Part shown: piece after piece, positions 60,736-64,000 of the stretch
Layout: each line of letters begins with the position of its first letter
Numbering within the stretch: the first letter of the stretch is position 1
Source: Pseudomonas putida
GTDB taxonomy: Bacteria > Pseudomonadota > Gammaproteobacteria > Pseudomonadales > Pseudomonadaceae
NCBI RefSeq assembly: GCF_028682455.1
Contig: NZ_JANHLD010000002.1
Span: 868,001-932,000 of the forward strand
Reading direction: 5' to 3'
Length of the DNA: 64,000 bases
Notes under the pieces: model-generated
Seen by the model: only the letters and a program-made list of their open reading frames with translations
Told to the model about the DNA's origin: nothing
Database searches by the model: none
Position numbers and translations under genes: made by a program

Positions 60736-62371
60736 GCGACCACTCCCGGATCAGTTTCTTGTTGATCTTGCCAACACTGGTCTTGGGAATCTCGCTCACA
60801 AAACGTACCTGCCGTGGTATCGCCCATTTGTTCAACCGGCCACTGTCGACGAACTGCTGCAGGTGACGCGCAAGGCCCGGTTGGTCCATCTGCCGGCCCG
60901 CCACACACACCACCAGGGCCAAGGGTTGCTCACCCCATTGGGCGTCGGCAATGCCCACGACAGCAACGGCGTCGACATCGCTGTGCTGGCTGATCAGGCT
61001 CTCCAGCTCCACCGAACTGATCCACTCGCCACCGGTCTTGATCACGTCCTTGATCCGGTCACGAATCTGTACCACCCCGCGCGCGTTGATGCAGGCCATG
61101 TCGCCGGTATGCATCCAGCCTCCCGTCCACAGCTCGGCCCCCTGCTCCGGCGCATTCAGGTAACCCTGGGTCAGCCAGGGCGCCCGTACGACGATTTCGC
61201 CCAGGCTTTCTCCGTCATGGGCCACGTCGTTGCCCTGGCCGTCGACGATGCGCAGGTCGACCAGGGGCACCGGTACGCCGGCGTTGATGCGCAGCGGCAG
61301 TTGCTGGTCCATGGACAATGCCAGGTCTTCGGCGCTCAGGCAGGTCAGGCTCAGCAGCGGGCAGCTCTCGGACATCCCGTAGCCGCAGTGAACCCGGATA
61401 CCCCGGGCGCTGGCCCGGGCAGCCAGTCCCTGGGTCAGGGCACTGCCGCCGAGCAGCATTTTCCAGCCGACCAGGTCGGTACGCCGGCCTTCGTCGCAGT
61501 CGAGCATCATCTGCAGCAACGTCGGCACGCAGTGGGAGAAGGTCACCTGCTCTTCACGGAACAGCCGCACCAGCTGGTTGGGCTCGTAGCGACCGGGGTA
61601 CACCTGCTTGATGCCCAGCGCCGTGGCAACGTAAGGCACGCCCCAGGCATGCACGTGGAACATCGGGGTGATCGGCATGTACACGTCGCCCGAGCGCAGC
61701 AAGGGCTCCGCCCCGCAGGCAGCGAAGGTGCCCAGCTCGTTGAGGGTGTGCAACACCAGCTGACGATGGGTGAAGTACACGCCCTTCGGGTTGCCGGTGG
61801 TGCCGGTGGTGTAGAACAGCGTGGCCAGGGAGTTCTCGTCAAAGTCCGGGAACGCGTACTCGGTGCTCGCCCCGGCCAGCAAGGCCTCGTACTCCCCCAC
61901 CAGCGGCAGGCTGGTGGCGCAGTTACCACCGTCGCTCAAGCGGACAAAGCGCTCGACGGTAGTCAACTCATCGCCGATCTGTTCCATCAATGGCAGGAAG
62001 TCGTCATGCACCAGCACCAGCCGGTCTTCGGCGTGGTTCATGGTGTAGCGGACCTGCTCGGCCGACAGCCGCACATTCACCGTGTGCAGCACCGCGCCAA
62101 GCATCGGCACGGCAAAGAAGCATTCCAGAGCGCGGTGGCTGTCCCAATCGAGCAAGGCCACGGTGTCTCCGGGCTTGACCCCGGCCTGGACCAGTACATT
62201 GGCCAGGCGCTGGATGCGTTCATTCAGGGTGGTGTAGGTGTAGCGCAGCTTGTCGGCGTAGACGATTTCCTGGCCGGGCTGATAGCGCACGCCCGACAGC
62301 AGCAGGCGCTTGATCAGCAGCGGGTAGCTGTAGGCCCCGGGGGCCGGAGGTATGACACGGGTGGTGATCAT
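60674..62371 (-). CDS. AMP-forming acyl-CoA ligase, AlkK-like
   Basis: The 565-aa ANL ligase has 'ADKLRYTYTTLNERIQRLAN', the P-loop 'LFYTTGTTGNPKGVYFTHRQ', 'PMFHVHAWGVPYVATALGIK', 'GYGMSESCPLLSL', 'GGWMHTGDMACINARGVVQI', 'IKTGGEWISSVELES' and 'TSVGKINKKLIREW' with the catalytic Lys. The 'VPMFHVNAWG' and 'DIIKSGGEWISTVELE' blocks are typical of medium-chain ligase AlkK. It would activate the acid for the acyl-CoA dehydrogenases encoded beside it. Its last roughly 19 residues are encoded by a REP. The ATG at 62369-62371 has AAGGA 8 nt upstream. It follows the large acyl-CoA dehydrogenase gene by 11 bp in the same operon. Confidence 0.9.
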   Translation of the reverse strand: MITTRVIPPAPGAYSYPLLIKRLLLSGVRYQPGQEIVYADKLRYTYTTLNERIQRLANVLVQAGVKPGDTVALLDWDSHRALECFFAVPMLGAVLHTVNVRLSAEQVRYTMNHAEDRLVLVHDDFLPLMEQIGDELTTVERFVRLSDGGNCATSLPLVGEYEALLAGASTEYAFPDFDENSLATLFYTTGTTGNPKGVYFTHRQLVLHTLNELGTFAACGAEPLLRSGDVYMPITPMFHVHAWGVPYVATALGIKQVYPGRYEPNQLVRLFREEQVTFSHCVPTLLQMMLDCDEGRRTDLVGWKMLLGGSALTQGLAARASARGIRVHCGYGMSESCPLLSLTCLSAEDLALSMDQQLPLRINAGVPVPLVDLRIVDGQGNDVAHDGESLGEIVVRAPWLTQGYLNAPEQGAELWTGGWMHTGDMACINARGVVQIRDRIKDVIKTGGEWISSVELESLISQHSDVDAVAVVGIADAQWGEQPLALVVCVAGRQMDQPGLARHLQQFVDSGRLNKWAIPRQVRFVSEIPKTSVGKINKKLIREWSLDGSGLASDEASAACLAGGV

Positions 62372-62382
62372 GTGCGGATCCT

Positions 62383-64000
62383 TCACAGTTGCTCGGCGTC
62401 GAGCAGGTACAGGCTCTGGCTGCCGGCCTTGACGCTGGCGCTCAGGGAATGAATGCGCGGCAGCAGGCGGGCGAAGTAGAAATGCGCGGTGCCCAGCTTG
62501 CTCTGGTAGAAGGCGTCCTGCGCCTGCTTGGCCATGGCCACGTCGGCCATCTGCGCCCAGAACCAGGCGTAGAGCGTGTAGCCCAGCACATGCAGGTACT
62601 CCACCGCCGCCGCGCCGACTTCCCTCGGGTCACCCTCGGCGCGGTCGAGCACCCAGGCAGTCAGTTCATCCAGGTTGGCCACGGCGGCCAGCAGCGGTGC
62701 GCTGAACGCTGCACGCGAAGGCGGCAGGCCGCTGGCGTAAGCCTTGATCTGCTCGGACAGCAGCGCATAGGTGCGACCGCCGTCGGCAACCAGCTTGCGC
62801 CCCATCAGGTCGAGGGCCTGGATGCCGTTGGTGCCTTCATAGATCTGGGTGATGCGACAGTCGCGGATCAACTGCTCCTGACCCCATTCGCGGATATAAC
62901 CGTGGCCGCCGAACACCTGCTGGCCGTGCACGGTGGTTTCCAGGCCCATGTCGGTCAGGAAGGCCTTGGCCACTGGAGTCAGCAACGCCACCTGGGCCTG
63001 GGCCTGGCTACGCGTCGCGGCATCCTGGCTGTACTTGGCCAGGTCCAGCTGCTGGGCCACATAGGTGGAAAACGCCCGGCCCCCTTCGTTCAGCGCCTTC
63101 ATGGTCAGCAGCATGCGACGCACGTCCGGGTGCACGACGATGGGGTCGGCCGCCTGTTCGGGCGCCACCGGCCCGTTGGGCGCGCGGCTTTGCTGGCGCT
63201 CGCGGGCGTACTCGATGGCGTTCTGGTAAGAGCGCTCACCCAGGGCCAGGCCCTGGATGCCGACACCCAGGCGCTCGTAGTTCATCATGGTGAACATGGC
63301 GTTCAGGCCCTTGTTCGGCTCGCCGACCAGGTAGCCGGTGGCGCCGTCGAAATTCATCACACAGGTGGCCGAGGCCTTGATGCCCATCTTGTGCTCGATG
63401 GAGCCGCAGCTCACCGCGTTGGCCTCGCCCAGCGCACCGTCGTCGCCGACCATGACCTTGGGTACCAGGAACAGCGAGATCCCCTTGGCCCCGGCAGGCG
63501 CGTCGGGCAACTTGGCCAGCACCAGGTGGATGATGTTCTCGCTCAAGTCCTGCTCGCCGCCGGTGATGAAGATCTTTGTCCCGCTGACCCGGTAGCTGCC
63601 GTCGGCCTGGGGCTCGGCGCGGGTGCGGATCAGCCCCAGGTCGGTACCGGCATGGGGCTCGGTCAGGCACATCGAGCCGGTCCAGCGCCCTTCGTACATG
63701 GGCGGCAGGTAGCGGGCCCTGAGGGCTTCGCTGGCATGGTTGAGCAACGACAGGCAGGCACCGGCGGTGAGCATCGGGTACAGGGCAAACGACAGGTTGG
63801 CGGCATTGAGCATCTCTTCGACCTGGGCACCGATCACCTTGGGCATGCCCATGCCGCCGAACTCCGGCGCGCCAGCCACGCCCACCCAGCCATCGGCGGC
63901 GTAGGTGCGGTAGGCCTGGGCAAAGCCGTCGGGGGTGAACACCCGCCCCGCGTCGAAGCGGCAGCCCTGTTCGTCGCCGCTGCGGTTGAGCGGCGCCACC
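62383..64000 (-). CDS. Large acyl-CoA dehydrogenase (DmdC/FadE ~600-aa type), 5' end missing
   Basis: The gene runs off the right edge; about 538 C-terminal residues are present, of a family usually near 600. It has 'SMCLTEPHAGTDLGLIRTRA' and 'SGTKIFITGGEQDLSENIIH' for FAD binding, 'NYERLGVGIQGLALGERSYQ', 'GGHGYIREWGQEQLIRDCRI' and 'ITQIYEGTNGIQALDLMGRK' with the Glu of YEGT as probable base, and an extra C-terminal helical domain ('AAVEYLHVLGYTLYAWFWAQ'). This long type includes 3-methylmercaptopropionyl-CoA and long-chain enzymes of Pseudomonas. The visible 'PLNRSGDEQGCRF' matches the usual region about 60 residues from the N-terminus. It is co-transcribed with the AlkK-like ligase. Confidence 0.92.
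   Translation of the reverse strand, partial: VAPLNRSGDEQGCRFDAGRVFTPDGFAQAYRTYAADGWVGVAGAPEFGGMGMPKVIGAQVEEMLNAANLSFALYPMLTAGACLSLLNHASEALRARYLPPMYEGRWTGSMCLTEPHAGTDLGLIRTRAEPQADGSYRVSGTKIFITGGEQDLSENIIHLVLAKLPDAPAGAKGISLFLVPKVMVGDDGALGEANAVSCGSIEHKMGIKASATCVMNFDGATGYLVGEPNKGLNAMFTMMNYERLGVGIQGLALGERSYQNAIEYARERQQSRAPNGPVAPEQAADPIVVHPDVRRMLLTMKALNEGGRAFSTYVAQQLDLAKYSQDAATRSQAQAQVALLTPVAKAFLTDMGLETTVHGQQVFGGHGYIREWGQEQLIRDCRITQIYEGTNGIQALDLMGRKLVADGGRTYALLSEQIKAYASGLPPSRAAFSAPLLAAVANLDELTAWVLDRAEGDPREVGAAAVEYLHVLGYTLYAWFWAQMADVAMAKQAQDAFYQSKLGTAHFYFARLLPRIHSLSASVKAGSQSLYLLDAEQL

Overview
The window looks like a chromosomal segment of a fluorescent Pseudomonas (P. putida group or a near relative). 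This is inferred from the high-GC coding sequence, the many putida-type REP hairpins of the 'gcgggcttgccccgc' kind, an OprD-family porin, aromatic-acid MFS transporters and closely packed catabolic operons. No rRNA, tRNA, CRISPR array, transposase or phage gene was seen.

Layout. (1) 1-8.7 kb, an aryl 2-oxo-acid module: a GntR regulator cut by the left edge, an OprD-type porin, and an operon of aromatic-acid transporter, benzaldehyde-type dehydrogenase and benzoylformate decarboxylase, with a divergent LysR regulator and a second aromatic-acid transporter. (2) 8.7-15.9 kb: an AT-rich gap with a duplicated palindrome, a small ORF, two DUF202 membrane proteins, and an uptake, CoA-activation and desaturation operon (ACS-family MFS, NDP-forming acyl-CoA synthetase, acyl-CoA dehydrogenase) facing an IclR regulator. 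(3) 16-34 kb, first half of a beta-oxidation island: SDR and alpha-methylacyl-CoA racemase, an exported beta-propeller-like protein, a long minus-strand operon (SCPx thiolase, two hot-dog hydratase subunits, SDR, acyl-CoA dehydrogenase, AMP-forming ligase, DUF1302 and DUF1329 envelope proteins, second SCPx thiolase), and a plus-strand operon (acyl-CoA dehydrogenase, crotonase, thioesterase). (4) 34-45 kb: a large MalT-like LuxR regulator, a class III CoA-transferase, a LysR regulator, a second racemase, and an operon of MaoC, acyl-CoA dehydrogenase, DUF2889, third SCPx thiolase and a degenerate acyl-CoA dehydrogenase. (5) 45-57 kb: two further MalT-like regulators flanking an operon of aldehyde dehydrogenase, alcohol dehydrogenase, etfB, etfA and MFS transporter. 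(6) 56.7-64 kb: TetR and crotonase, a two-subunit acyl-CoA dehydrogenase, an AlkK-like ligase and a large acyl-CoA dehydrogenase running off the right edge.

How it may work together (inference). The 16-64 kb part holds free-standing versions of the enzymes that animal peroxisomes use on alpha-methyl-branched acyl chains: racemase, branched/long-chain-type acyl-CoA dehydrogenases, an SDR plus hydratase-2 pair resembling the halves of D-bifunctional protein, and SCPx thiolase. Alcohol and aldehyde dehydrogenases would make the acid, two AMP ligases would form the CoA ester, ETF would collect electrons, and DUF1302/DUF1329 suggest a hydrophobic substrate. A branched isoprenoid, steroid or aryl-alkyl side chain fits. 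No ring-cleavage genes are present, so the substrate is not identified.

The most unusual points are the complete racemase-SDR-hydratase-SCPx set under three MalT-like regulators, an apparent stop-codon loss that runs the DUF1302 gene into DUF1329, a degenerate acyl-CoA dehydrogenase kept in an operon, and several unexplained intergenic repeats.
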